Of a stretch of DNA of 64,000 nucleotides, positions 45,483 to 53,558 are shown piece after piece; the stretch's first letter is position 1; each line of letters opens with the position of its first letter. The DNA is taken from positions 1,302,001 to 1,366,000 of the forward strand of contig NZ_CP101990.1 in NCBI RefSeq assembly GCF_024508295.1, read 5' to 3'. The position numbers and the translations under genes are program-made. This DNA is from Aeromicrobium duanguangcaii (GTDB lineage: Bacteria > Actinomycetota > Actinomycetes > Propionibacteriales > Nocardioidaceae). Under the pieces are notes generated by a model. The model was not told where the DNA came from and searched no databases. It saw nothing but the letters and a program-made list of their open reading frames with translations.

Positions 45483-46708
45483 GACGCCTCCGGGATCTCG
45501 ATCTGGCCAGTGACTGCTGCGGTGATGAGAGCAGAGCGGCGCTCGCGGGCGAGCCCGATTAAGAGTTCGGCCTCTGCGATCAGTTGGTCGATCTTCGCGG
45601 TCTGGTCGTCGAGCAGCTCCACGATGCGCCGTTGTTCCTCAAGCGAGGGGTACGCCACTTCCAGACCCCGGATATCGTCAAGCGCGAGCTGGACCTTCGT
45701 TCCTCCCGCTGCGCCAGCGTTTAGTTGGTGTTGGCCGTTGGTCGCCAACATCGACCATCCGACGAAGTGGGGTTCCAGACGTGCCGAGTCCATTCGGCAC
45801 AGAGCGACGTGCTGGCTGACGTAGCCACCCGCCCAAGCGGCATCGACGACCGCAACAGAGCCGAGGTAGGCAGTGATGGAGAAGAGCAGGTCGTGCAACT
45901 GCAGCTTGGTACGTTCCCCCTCGGTAACACCCTCGGGCAGCGAGATCCGCTGGACTTGCCCCCGCAGCGCCAAGGACCTGCGCGGCAGGTTGCCGATGCG
46001 GAGGAAACGGGCCCCGGCATCGGCGTAATAGTCACCCCATCCGCGAGAGCCGCTGGTCAGGAACGTGATGGCCCTTCGCAACTGACCCCGAGGCGCCTCA
46101 ACCGAATCGAAAACGGAGTCGATCACCGCCTGTCGGCGCTCGCGAAGCAGTTCGATGAGACGCTCCTGCTCGGCGATGAGGTTGTCGATCTGGGCGGTCT
46201 CGCGGTCGAGGTAGTCCGCGACCACAGCCTGAAGTGCAGAGGGGGGAGCAGGGATCCACAGGTCCCCAACCTGCCTGGCATTGAGATTGGCCTGAGTGTT
46301 CGTACGCACGTCCATCAGCAGGTCCGGTCTCATCGCCTCTAGGGCATACCGAAGAAAGCGTCGCTCAAAGTGCGCTGGGTCTGGCGTGAGGCCCAAGATC
46401 GCTTGGCTCCACGTCGCGTCAGAGTCGAGAAACGCTACCTCTCCCACGCTGGCGTACATCGCGAGGAGGAGCGTCCCCGGGTGCCCGACGGGCATTCGTC
46501 GCTCACGTACCACTCGGGTCGAGATTGCACGCTGGGTGGTCGTCACGGTGACCCGACGACTCATGTCGCTGATGGACACGAAAGGTACGACGTCGTCGGC
46601 GTCAGGCGCTGCCCAGAAGGACGCATCGGATGTGGGGGGCGTTGAACCTGCTGCGAGGGAGCAGCCCCACTTGAGCCGCCGGCGTTCCCAAACGTTCTCT
46701 CCGCTCAC
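45479..46708 (-). CDS. hsdS: Type I restriction specificity subunit (HsdS)
   Basis: GTG 46708 (VSGENVWERRRLKWGCSLAA) overlaps the hsdM stop by four bases; the long upstream open frame is a shadow of hsdM. The 409 residues contain two target-recognition domains, each followed by a conserved helical spacer: ETAQIDNLIAEQERLIELLR and QTAKIDQLIAEAELLIGLAR, ending in ALITAAVTGQIEIPEAS. It selects the bipartite DNA target for methylation and restriction. Confidence 0.94.
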   Translation of the reverse strand: MSGENVWERRRLKWGCSLAAGSTPPTSDASFWAAPDADDVVPFVSISDMSRRVTVTTTQRAISTRVVRERRMPVGHPGTLLLAMYASVGEVAFLDSDATWSQAILGLTPDPAHFERRFLRYALEAMRPDLLMDVRTNTQANLNARQVGDLWIPAPPSALQAVVADYLDRETAQIDNLIAEQERLIELLRERRQAVIDSVFDSVEAPRGQLRRAITFLTSGSRGWGDYYADAGARFLRIGNLPRRSLALRGQVQRISLPEGVTEGERTKLQLHDLLFSITAYLGSVAVVDAAWAGGYVSQHVALCRMDSARLEPHFVGWSMLATNGQHQLNAGAAGGTKVQLALDDIRGLEVAYPSLEEQRRIVELLDDQTAKIDQLIAEAELLIGLARERRSALITAAVTGQIEIPEAS

Positions 46709-48444
46709 GCCTCCACCTCGCGCAACAACTCCAGGATCTTCGCGACCTGCTTCTCGAGGTCCGCGTCGATCTCGGCCAGAGGGCGCGGGGGGACGTACGT
46801 GTAGAAATGTCGGGTGAAGGGGATCTCGTAGCCGACCTTGGTCTTCTTCACATCCACCCAGGAGTCCGGTACATGCGGCAGCACCTCGACCCCCATGTAG
46901 GCCTTGATGGTCACCTCGCGTCCGGCATCCCCGAGGGTGTTGCCGTCGTAGGTGAACGGCACGTTCTCGGTGTCGCGGAGTTTCGCGTCGGGCTTGGGGA
47001 TGCCCTTCCGGTCGGTGACCGGTTGGCCGTCCTCGTCGAGCAGAGGCCGCTCCACGGTGATGGTCCAGTAGCCGAACTCGTCGGTGCGGAAGATCTTCGA
47101 CTTCGCGCTCTGGCCGTGGGCGGCGTACAGCTTCACCAGTTCGTCGCGCTGTTCCTTGGTGATCTCGCGGCGCTTCGAGCCGAGGCTCTTGCGCATTTTC
47201 ACGAAGAAGTCGGTGCCGTCGATCAACTGCACCTGGCCGACTCGTTCGGCAGGCTTGTTGTTGTCGAGGATCCAGATGTAGGTGGCGATGCCGGTGTTGT
47301 AGAACATCTCGGTCGGCAGCGCCACGATCGCGTCGACCAGATCGGATTCGAGCAGCCAACGTCGGATGTTCGAAGGCCCCGACTCGGCGCCACCGTTGAA
47401 GAGCGGGGAGCCGTTGAGGACGATCCCGGCGCGGCCGCCACCGTCCTTGACGGGGCGCATCTTCGCGATCAGGTGCTGCAGGAAGAGCATCTGGCCGTCC
47501 GAGACCGCAGGGAGACCGGCATGAAAGCGAGACGCGTCACCGAGGTCCTGCACCTCCGCCTTGACCTTCGCCTGGGCGCCCTTCCAATCGACGCCGTACG
47601 GCGGATTTGAAAGGCAGTAGTCGAAGGACTGACCCGCGAAGAGGTCATCGGTAAGGGTGTCGCCGCGCTTGATGTTCTCCGCGTCCTGGCCCTTGGCGAT
47701 CATGTCCGACTTCGCGATCGCATAGGACTGCGGGTTGATCTCCTGGCCGTAGAGTCGCAGCCGCGCCTGGGAGTTGAGCGATTTCAGGTGTTCGTCAGCG
47801 ATCGACAACATGCCGCCCGTGCCGGCCGTGGGGTCGTACACCGTGCGTACGACACCGGCGCCAGCGAGCGCGTCGTCGTCACCGGCGAAGAGCAGGTCGA
47901 CCAGCAGCCGGATCGCGTCGCGCGGGGTGAAGTGCTCACCCGCGGTCTCGTTGGATGCATCAGCGAACTTGCGGATGAGCTCCTCGAAGAGGTCACCCAT
48001 CGCGGCGTTGTCAACGGTGGTTGGTGACAGGTCGACTTTGGCGAAGGCCTGGACCACGATCAGGAGACGGTCCTTGTCGGCCAGGTCGTGGATCGTCTGG
48101 TCGAACTTGAACTCGGCGAAGACGTCGATGTTCTTCGAGAAGCTCGAGATGTAGTCGATGAGGTTGTCGGCCAGATTGTCCGGGTCGCCGAGCAGCTTGA
48201 AGATTGTCCACTGCGAAGTGTTGTAGAACCCCAGCCCGAGCTGCTGCTTGATCCGCGCCGACGCCACGTCAGGGACCGGATTGGCCGCGACCAACTGCGC
48301 GACCTCATCGCGGGTCGGGACCAAGATCGCGTCGAGGCGCCGCAGGATAGTCATCGGCAGGATGACGTCGCCGTACTGGTGGGGCTTGTACGGACCCCGC
48401 AGGGCGTCAGCGATGCCCCAGACGAAGTTGCCCAAGGTGCTCAT
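46705..48444 (-). CDS. hsdM: Type I restriction-modification N6-adenine methyltransferase (HsdM)
   Basis: I start it at ATG 48444 (MSTLGNFVWGIADALRGPYK, 579 residues); ATG 48507 is in frame but adds an unlikely leader. An N-terminal helical domain is followed by the SAM-binding motif YDPTAGTGGMLS and the catalytic motif LSNPPYGVDWKG. It methylates the HsdS-specified adenine. It is first in the hsdM-hsdS-DUF4268-hsdR operon and all junctions overlap by four bases. Confidence 0.95.
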   Translation of the reverse strand: MSTLGNFVWGIADALRGPYKPHQYGDVILPMTILRRLDAILVPTRDEVAQLVAANPVPDVASARIKQQLGLGFYNTSQWTIFKLLGDPDNLADNLIDYISSFSKNIDVFAEFKFDQTIHDLADKDRLLIVVQAFAKVDLSPTTVDNAAMGDLFEELIRKFADASNETAGEHFTPRDAIRLLVDLLFAGDDDALAGAGVVRTVYDPTAGTGGMLSIADEHLKSLNSQARLRLYGQEINPQSYAIAKSDMIAKGQDAENIKRGDTLTDDLFAGQSFDYCLSNPPYGVDWKGAQAKVKAEVQDLGDASRFHAGLPAVSDGQMLFLQHLIAKMRPVKDGGGRAGIVLNGSPLFNGGAESGPSNIRRWLLESDLVDAIVALPTEMFYNTGIATYIWILDNNKPAERVGQVQLIDGTDFFVKMRKSLGSKRREITKEQRDELVKLYAAHGQSAKSKIFRTDEFGYWTITVERPLLDEDGQPVTDRKGIPKPDAKLRDTENVPFTYDGNTLGDAGREVTIKAYMGVEVLPHVPDSWVDVKKTKVGYEIPFTRHFYTYVPPRPLAEIDADLEKQVAKILELLREVEA

Positions 48445-48507
48445 GAGATTCAGATCCCCGTTTCCGTGAGGGTGTTCAGCTTCGCTGAGTCTGGCAGCAA
48501 TGGACAT

Positions 48508-48906
48508 CGAACTTTCGTCGAACCCCCGAGGTCACGGGGGCTCGGGTCCCCAGAGGATGTCTCGATCGTCGCCTCGCGGGTGATCAGCCGCGGTACCGCT
48601 GGTGATCGCGTTGCTGGTGGTCTCGTCGAGCGCACCGCATCTCCGAAGGCGGAGCTGGAGGAGCCCAGCAAGCGCTGATCTGACTGCGGGTGCAATCGCG
48701 GTGGAGTGACGCACTAATCGCGGCTGAGCGGCAGTCGGGCGTCGCGGCGCAGTGCGCAGTGCGTTCACTCATCGTCCCTGTCAGCACCGCGAACGATGCC
48801 GTCCTGGCCGAAGGCAGACGGGTACCATCAGGTCATTTGCCTGTGCTTCAGGGTTCGAAAGGCACGAAGCAACAAATTTCGTGGTTGGACTTGAGATAGT
48901 GCAAGC
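48508..48906. other. Intergenic divergent region between hsdM and the Mrr-like gene
   Basis: About 400 bases with no supportable gene. It should hold divergent promoters for hsdM and the nuclease gene. I see no clear operator or terminator. Confidence 0.4.
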
Positions 48907-49497
48907 GTGAGCGAATCGGTTGAGGAGATTTATCTCTGGGAGGATGCGGAGGAACTGGCGGCATTGCACATGAGACGAGTCCTTGGTTTCCGTGACGCGA
49001 AACGGATGCCCGACGGGGCTGACGGGGGTATCGACGTCCGGTCCGAGCGCGCCATCGCGCAGGTGAAGTTTCTCGCGACGCCAGTGGGACGTCCGGACAT
49101 CCAACGGCTCGCGGGTGTGTTCGCAGGCGGCGAGCGCCGAGTCTTCTATTCGTTTAGCGGTTACTCGAAGCAAGCCACCGAAGAAGCAGAGCACTTGAAG
49201 ATGGCGCTGTTCTCGTTCGACCGCAAGCGCAACGTCGAACCTGTGAACAAGACTGCGAATGACCTGGTGAAGGCGAACGCAGCACATGCGCTCCCGCTGG
49301 TGGAGAACACCCACTCCAAGGAGTGGGGGTGGGCGACCCTGTGGTTTGTGAGCGCGTTCGTCGTCGGCATCGGGTCAGGTTTCTCGGAGGGCTGGCTTGA
49401 GACGTCGACAGCGGTGGTCAACAACTTCGTGCTGATGCTGATAGGTCTTGTCGGGGCGCCGCTCTGTGCCCGGCGGTACTTCGACGCCATCGACTGA
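48907..49497 (+). CDS. Mrr-like restriction endonuclease with C-terminal membrane segments (196 aa)
   Basis: The GTG start at 48907 gives a 196-residue protein. The N-terminal part is an Mrr-type PD-(D/E)XK domain: LHMRRVLGFRDAKRMPDGAD, GGIDVRSERAIAQVKF (Asp then QxK) and RPDIQRLAGVFAGGERRVFY. The C-terminal third has two hydrophobic helices (about 140-158 and 168-186). A small membrane-tied nuclease in a defence region could attack incoming DNA at the membrane; that is inference. It lies divergent from the hsd operon. Confidence 0.82.
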   Translation: MSESVEEIYLWEDAEELAALHMRRVLGFRDAKRMPDGADGGIDVRSERAIAQVKFLATPVGRPDIQRLAGVFAGGERRVFYSFSGYSKQATEEAEHLKMALFSFDRKRNVEPVNKTANDLVKANAAHALPLVENTHSKEWGWATLWFVSAFVVGIGSGFSEGWLETSTAVVNNFVLMLIGLVGAPLCARRYFDAID

Positions 49498-49667
49498 TTG
49501 GGATATGGGGCCACCTCGCGGCGTATTTCGGCTGTCACGAGGACGGGGGAGAACCACGTTTTTCGTGTATGAATGGCGGGAACCGTCCTCCATCGCTACC
49601 GCCGCGGGTCCGCGGAGACCCGCTAGGGCATCGGTCGTAGCCGTAAGCATCCAAGCGCGCCGAGAAA

Positions 49668-50090
49668 CCCGGGGATTCCCCCCCCGGGATCACCGCCGAC
49701 CACACCATGCACCTGGTCGGCTTGAGCTTTCAGCAGGACCGCCGTGCAAACCCCCACCCTTGGACGTGGGAGATGCCCGCGCTCGTCGTGTGTCTGGCGG
49801 TGCTGGGCGGCGTCATCGTCGTCCACGTCGCCAGGTCCTTCGCCAACTTGGTGGCCGGGGGTGCATGGGAGTTCACTCCACGAGCTGAGTTGTTCAGTGC
49901 TCTGCCGGGCCTGCTCGGAGGGGACTCGGGAGCCGGGCTTGCTCTTCGCCCGGAGCGGGCTTCGGCCCGGACTCTGTACAGCGCGATCTTCGTCTTCGAG
50001 ACATTCGCGTTTCTCTGGTGGGTGTGGCTTCTTCGCCGGCGGACGCGTCGTTGGGGCGCGGGGCGCGTCCAAGGAAATGGCAGACGGGGG
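49668..50090 (+). pseudogene. 5' fragment of a conjugal-transfer-like membrane protein
   Basis: An open frame (ATG 49707, MHLVGLSFQQDRRANPHPWT) has two membrane segments (about 22-40 and 90-108). Its features, NLVAGGAWEFTPRAELFSAL and RRRTRRWGAGRVQG, are reminiscent of actinobacterial ICE transfer proteins. Family character stops at about 50085, where the sequence becomes an integrase fragment on the opposite strand. It is a truncated remnant; the family identity is from recall. Confidence 0.5.
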
Positions 50091-50091
50091 T

Positions 50092-50179
50092 CGACCATGT
50101 CGGGGGTGATGGCGGTGAGGTCCACGTCGGAGAAGGTAGGCAGGATGTGTGCATCCAGCAGCGCGCGGTAGCCGGTCAC
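50092..50179 (-). pseudogene. Integrase core-binding-domain fragment
   Basis: On the minus strand, 50179-50092 reads VTGYRALLDAHILPTFSDVD, then LTAITPDMV. This is the SAM-like core-binding segment of a tyrosine integrase, cut off at both ends and different from the neighbouring integrase. It abuts the transfer-gene fragment at about 50090, marking a deletion or recombination junction. Confidence 0.65.
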
Positions 50180-50439
50180 TGGAGACCGACGAGATCGCCA
50201 GACAGGTGCTGCGGGATGTCAGTCTGACGAAGCTAGTGCTGTTTCAGGCGCCCTTCGAGGTTGGCCCGGTCATCGACCACGTCGAGCACGCCGTGCCATT
50301 CAAGACCGACGGGAAGTTCGCGCGAATCACCGCGTCCTTCGGCGAAGAGAGAAAGCCCCTATGGCTCGACCAAGTTCGCGGACGGTGTGCGCCAGCCGGA
50401 AATAGCCGTAGAGCCAGGAAGCGCCCGTGCGCGATTCGG

Positions 50440-51576
50440 CTACTGATGCCTGCCGGCGAGGGTGGAGAGACGGCGGGCGATTTCTTGGTCGCGTTCTTCG
50501 GCGGTGTGTTGGTAGCGCAGGGCTGCGCTGGCGGTGGAGTGGCCGAGTCGGTTCATGAGTTCGGCGAGGGTTGCGCCGGATTGGGCGGCGAGGACGGCGC
50601 CGGTGTGGCGGAGGTCGTGCCAACGTAGGTCGGGGCGTCCGGCTTTGTCGCGGGCGCGGTAGTAGACCTTGTACAGACTCGAGGGAGTCATGTGTGAGAC
50701 ACCGTCAGCAGCAGGAAACAGCAGTCCTTCGCGCGGCCGTGGACGCGTTCGTTGATGTGTTCGGCGAGCAGCGGCACCAAATGGGGCGGGATCGCGACGT
50801 CGCGGACGCCGGCATCGGACTTGGGGGTGCCGATGATGGTCTCCCCGGCAATCCGAGTCACCCCGCGGCGGACGTGAATGACGCCGTTGGCCAGGTCGAT
50901 GTCCTTGCGACGCAACTCGGTGATCTCCCCGAACCGCAGCGCGCACCAGGACGCCAGCAGGACCATCGGCTGATACCGCGGCGGCAGGGCTCGCGGTGAT
51001 GACTTCGAGTTCGGTCAAGGTGGCGGGCCGGATCTTGCGGACACGTTTGGAGTTCCCGGCGCCGCGGATGTGACACGGGTTGATGTCGATCTTGCGGTCG
51101 TCGACCGCGGTGCCCAAGATCGTCCGCAGGAGCCCGTAGGCGTGGGCGCGTTGGGTGGGTCGGTCGGTGCCGAGGCTGGCGTGCCAGGCCCGGATCATGG
51201 CGGGGGAGATGTCGGTCAGTCGGACGGCACCGAACGTGGGGAGCAGTTGTTTGGACAGGAGGCTGGCGTAGTGGGCGCGGGTGCGGGGTTTGAGGTCCCG
51301 CTCGGTCAGCCAGGTCTGGGCGTAGGTGGCGAAGAGGGCTTCGTCGCGTTCGACGACTTCGATCTGGTCACGGACTGCCGGGGGAGTCCACATGTTCGTG
51401 TCGACGAGCCGGCGTTCGATCGCGAGCCACGCTTCGGCATCTAGGCTGGTCGGAAAGGTCGCCGGAGCGACATGACGGGCCATGTCCGGCCCGGTGTACG
51501 AGGCCTGGAACCGCTTGGACGGGAGGCGACGGATGGCACCGAACCCACGTCGACGCCGTCGAGTCGAAGTAGCCAT
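50440..51576 (-). pseudogene. Tyrosine integrase with two compensating frameshifts
   Basis: It starts at ATG 51576 (MATSTRRRRRGFGAIRRLPS). The N-terminal arm-binding and core-binding domains are intact (HYASLLSKQLLPTFGAVRLT). Near 50985 the true reading moves to another frame, which carries the first catalytic Arg region MVLLASWCALRFGEITELRR and IGTPKSDAGVRDVAIPPHL. Near 50725 it moves back to LLFPAADGVSHMTPSSLYKV, the HDLRHTGAVLAAQSGATLAE box, LGHSTASAALRYQH and the catalytic Tyr (RYQH). Read as is, the middle is scrambled, so the gene is probably inactive unless the shifts are sequencing errors. It lies beside the tRNA-derived att site. Confidence 0.85.
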
Positions 51577-51742
51577 GCGAACTGAACCCCCGGAACCCTG
51601 TGGTCGTGCAATAAACGTGCAATAAGAGAGTACGTTCCAGTCCACTTGTGTCCACGAAAGTCACGGAAGACGGTTCCATTATGAGCTGGGATAACAACAA
51701 AAAATGCCGTCGTTCCAGTCGGAGGCGCTAACGGCGGCGATC

Positions 51743-51767
51743 AGGTTCGAACCCAGTATCGCCCACC
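51743..51767 (+). other. 3' tRNA-Val fragment: right attachment site (att) of the island
   Basis: These 25 bases (GGTTCGAACCCAGTATCGCC then CACC) match the T-arm and acceptor 3' end of an actinobacterial tRNA-Val. The 5' two thirds of a tRNA are absent upstream. The fragment lies immediately outside the integrase and is followed by a terminator hairpin, as expected when an element inserts at the 3' end of a tRNA gene and leaves a duplicate of its end. The complete tRNA-Val should lie at the far left end of the island. Confidence 0.8.
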
Positions 51768-51773
51768 CGAGAC

Positions 51774-51804
51774 AAGCCTTGGAATCCCAACGATTCCGGG
51801 GCTT
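51774..51804 (+). terminator. Hairpin terminator following the tRNA-Val 3' fragment
   Basis: AAGCCTTGGAATC (51774-51786) pairs with GATTCCGGGGCTT (51792-51804) through a CCAAC loop, giving a 13-pair stem with two G-T wobbles, followed by TCG. It is probably the original tRNA terminator, kept on the chromosomal side of the att site. Confidence 0.75.
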
Positions 51805-51880
51805 TCGTCATGTCGCGCGCAGATCCGATGCAGCGGTGATGTCGGGGACCACCGCGAGACGGTTGACGGTGGCCGGAACC

Positions 51881-51886
51881 TATGAT
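51881..51886 (+). promoter_or_regulatory. -10 element of a likely leaderless promoter for the ABC-F gene
   Basis: TATGAT ends only 6 bases before the ATG at 51893, so transcription would begin at or next to the start codon. Leaderless mRNAs of this kind are common in actinobacteria. No well-spaced -35 is seen. Confidence 0.45.
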
Positions 51887-51892
51887 CACTGC

Positions 51893-53545
51893 ATGAGCGC
51901 GCATCTCGTGGCGAAGGACCTCGCGGGCGGGCACGCTCACCGCATCCTGTTCGAATCCCTCGACCTGACCGTCGCGCCCGGCGACGTGGTGGGCGTGGTC
52001 GGTGCCAACGGTGCCGGGAAGACCACGTTGCTGCGCATTCTGGCCGGCGACCTGGATCCGATCGAGGGCTCGGTGTCGACCGCACCCGCCGACGCCTTCG
52101 TCGGATGGCTCCCGCAGGAGCACGACCGGGTCGAGGGCGAGACCGTCGCCCAGTACGTGGCACGCCGCACGGGTGCCGCCGCAGCGAGTGCCGCGATGGA
52201 GCGGGCGGCCGAGGCGTTCGGCGAGGACGACCCCGAGGGGCTGGCCGGCGACGCCTATGCGCAGAGCCTCGACCACTGGCTGGCCAGCGGGGCCCCGGAC
52301 CTGGACGACCGGCTGCCGCCGATGATCGCCGATCTGGGTCTGGACGTGGGCCCTGACGCGCTGATGACGTCACTGTCCGGCGGACAGGCCGCCCGAGCCG
52401 CGTTGGCCGCGCTGCTGCTCAGCCGCTTCGACGTCGTGCTGCTGGACGAACCCACCAACGACCTCGACCTCGCGGGACTGGAGCGGCTCGAGGCCTTCGT
52501 GCGAGGGGCCCGCGCGGGGATCGTGCTGGTCTCGCACGACCGCGAGTTCCTCTCCCGGGTGGTGACGCGCGTCGTCGAGCTGGACCTGGCCCAGCAGCAG
52601 GTGTCGGTCTATGACGGCGGCTACGACGCCTTCCTGGAGGAGCGGGCCATCGCGCGTCGGCACGCCCGGGAGACGTACGAGGAGTTCGCCGACACCAAGG
52701 CCGACCTGGTCCGTCGCGCACGCACCCAGCGCGAGTGGAGCTCGCAAGGCGTCCGCAACGCCATCAGGAAGGCGCCCGACAACGACAAGATCCGCCGCAA
52801 GGCCAGCGCCGAGTCCTCGGAGAAGCAGGCGCAGAAGGTCCGGCAGATGGAGTCGCGGATCGCCCGTCTGGACGAGGTGGCCGAGCCCCGGAAGGAATGG
52901 GCGCTGCAGTTCACGATCGGCAGCGCCCCACGCCCCAGTTCGGTGCTCGCGACCCTCGACGAGGCCACCGCGAGACTCGGCGGGTTCACCTTCGGTCCCG
53001 CCTCACTCCAGGTCAATGCCGGGGACCGGATCGGTGTCACCGGTCCCAACGGCGCCGGCAAGACGACCCTGCTGCGGCTTCTCCTCGGTCGGCTCGCGCC
53101 GGACAGCGGACGGGCGAGCCTGGGCGCCACGGTCGCCATCGGCGAGATCGACCAGGCCCGCACCGGACTGGCCGAGGACCTCCCATTGGGCACCGCGTTC
53201 GAGGTGGTCGTTCCAGAGATGGCCCCGGCCGACGTCCGGATGCTGCTGGCGAAGTTCGGTCTGCGGGCCGAGCAGGTCACGAGCCTGGTGGGCCGGCTCT
53301 CGCCGGGTGAGCGGACGCGTGCCGCGATGGCGTTGCTCCAGGCGCGCGGTGTCAGCCTGCTGGTCCTCGACGAGCCCACCAACCACCTCGACCTGCCGGC
53401 GATCGAGCAGCTCGAGGAGGCCCTCGAGTCCTACGACGGCGCCCTGTTGCTCGTCTCGCACGACCGCCGGCTGCTGGACAACGTCCGGCTCGACCAGCGC
53501 TGGCACGTGGACCACGGCCAGGTCACCGTGGTCCACGCGGGCTGA
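51893..53545 (+). CDS. ABC-F family ATP-binding protein
   Basis: It starts at ATG 51893 (MSAHLVAKDLAGGHAH); the upstream open frame is non-coding. The 550 residues contain two ABC ATPase domains and no membrane segments: Walker A GANGAGKTTLL, signature LSGGQAARAALAALLL and VLLDEPTNDLD in the first; GPNGAGKTTLLRLLLG, LSPGERTRAAMALLQ and LVLDEPTNHLD in the second. A charged linker lies between. ABC-F proteins act on the ribosome, some giving antibiotic resistance by target protection; which applies here cannot be told. It is the first core-chromosome gene outside the island. Confidence 0.93.
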   Translation: MSAHLVAKDLAGGHAHRILFESLDLTVAPGDVVGVVGANGAGKTTLLRILAGDLDPIEGSVSTAPADAFVGWLPQEHDRVEGETVAQYVARRTGAAAASAAMERAAEAFGEDDPEGLAGDAYAQSLDHWLASGAPDLDDRLPPMIADLGLDVGPDALMTSLSGGQAARAALAALLLSRFDVVLLDEPTNDLDLAGLERLEAFVRGARAGIVLVSHDREFLSRVVTRVVELDLAQQQVSVYDGGYDAFLEERAIARRHARETYEEFADTKADLVRRARTQREWSSQGVRNAIRKAPDNDKIRRKASAESSEKQAQKVRQMESRIARLDEVAEPRKEWALQFTIGSAPRPSSVLATLDEATARLGGFTFGPASLQVNAGDRIGVTGPNGAGKTTLLRLLLGRLAPDSGRASLGATVAIGEIDQARTGLAEDLPLGTAFEVVVPEMAPADVRMLLAKFGLRAEQVTSLVGRLSPGERTRAAMALLQARGVSLLVLDEPTNHLDLPAIEQLEEALESYDGALLLVSHDRRLLDNVRLDQRWHVDHGQVTVVHAG

Positions 53546-53558
53546 GCCCTCGGGCCGC

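Noticed and set aside
49667-49690. C/G-rich inverted repeat near CCCGGGGATTCCCCCCCCGG
   Set aside because: Considered as a terminator or IS end, but there is no T-tract and no partner repeat; left uncalled.
50149-50440. Possible plus-strand coding remnant containing LTKLVLFQAPFEVGPVIDHV
   Set aside because: The segment looks protein-like for about 60 codons but has no clear start or family and runs antisense into the integrase; mentioned only as part of the junction.
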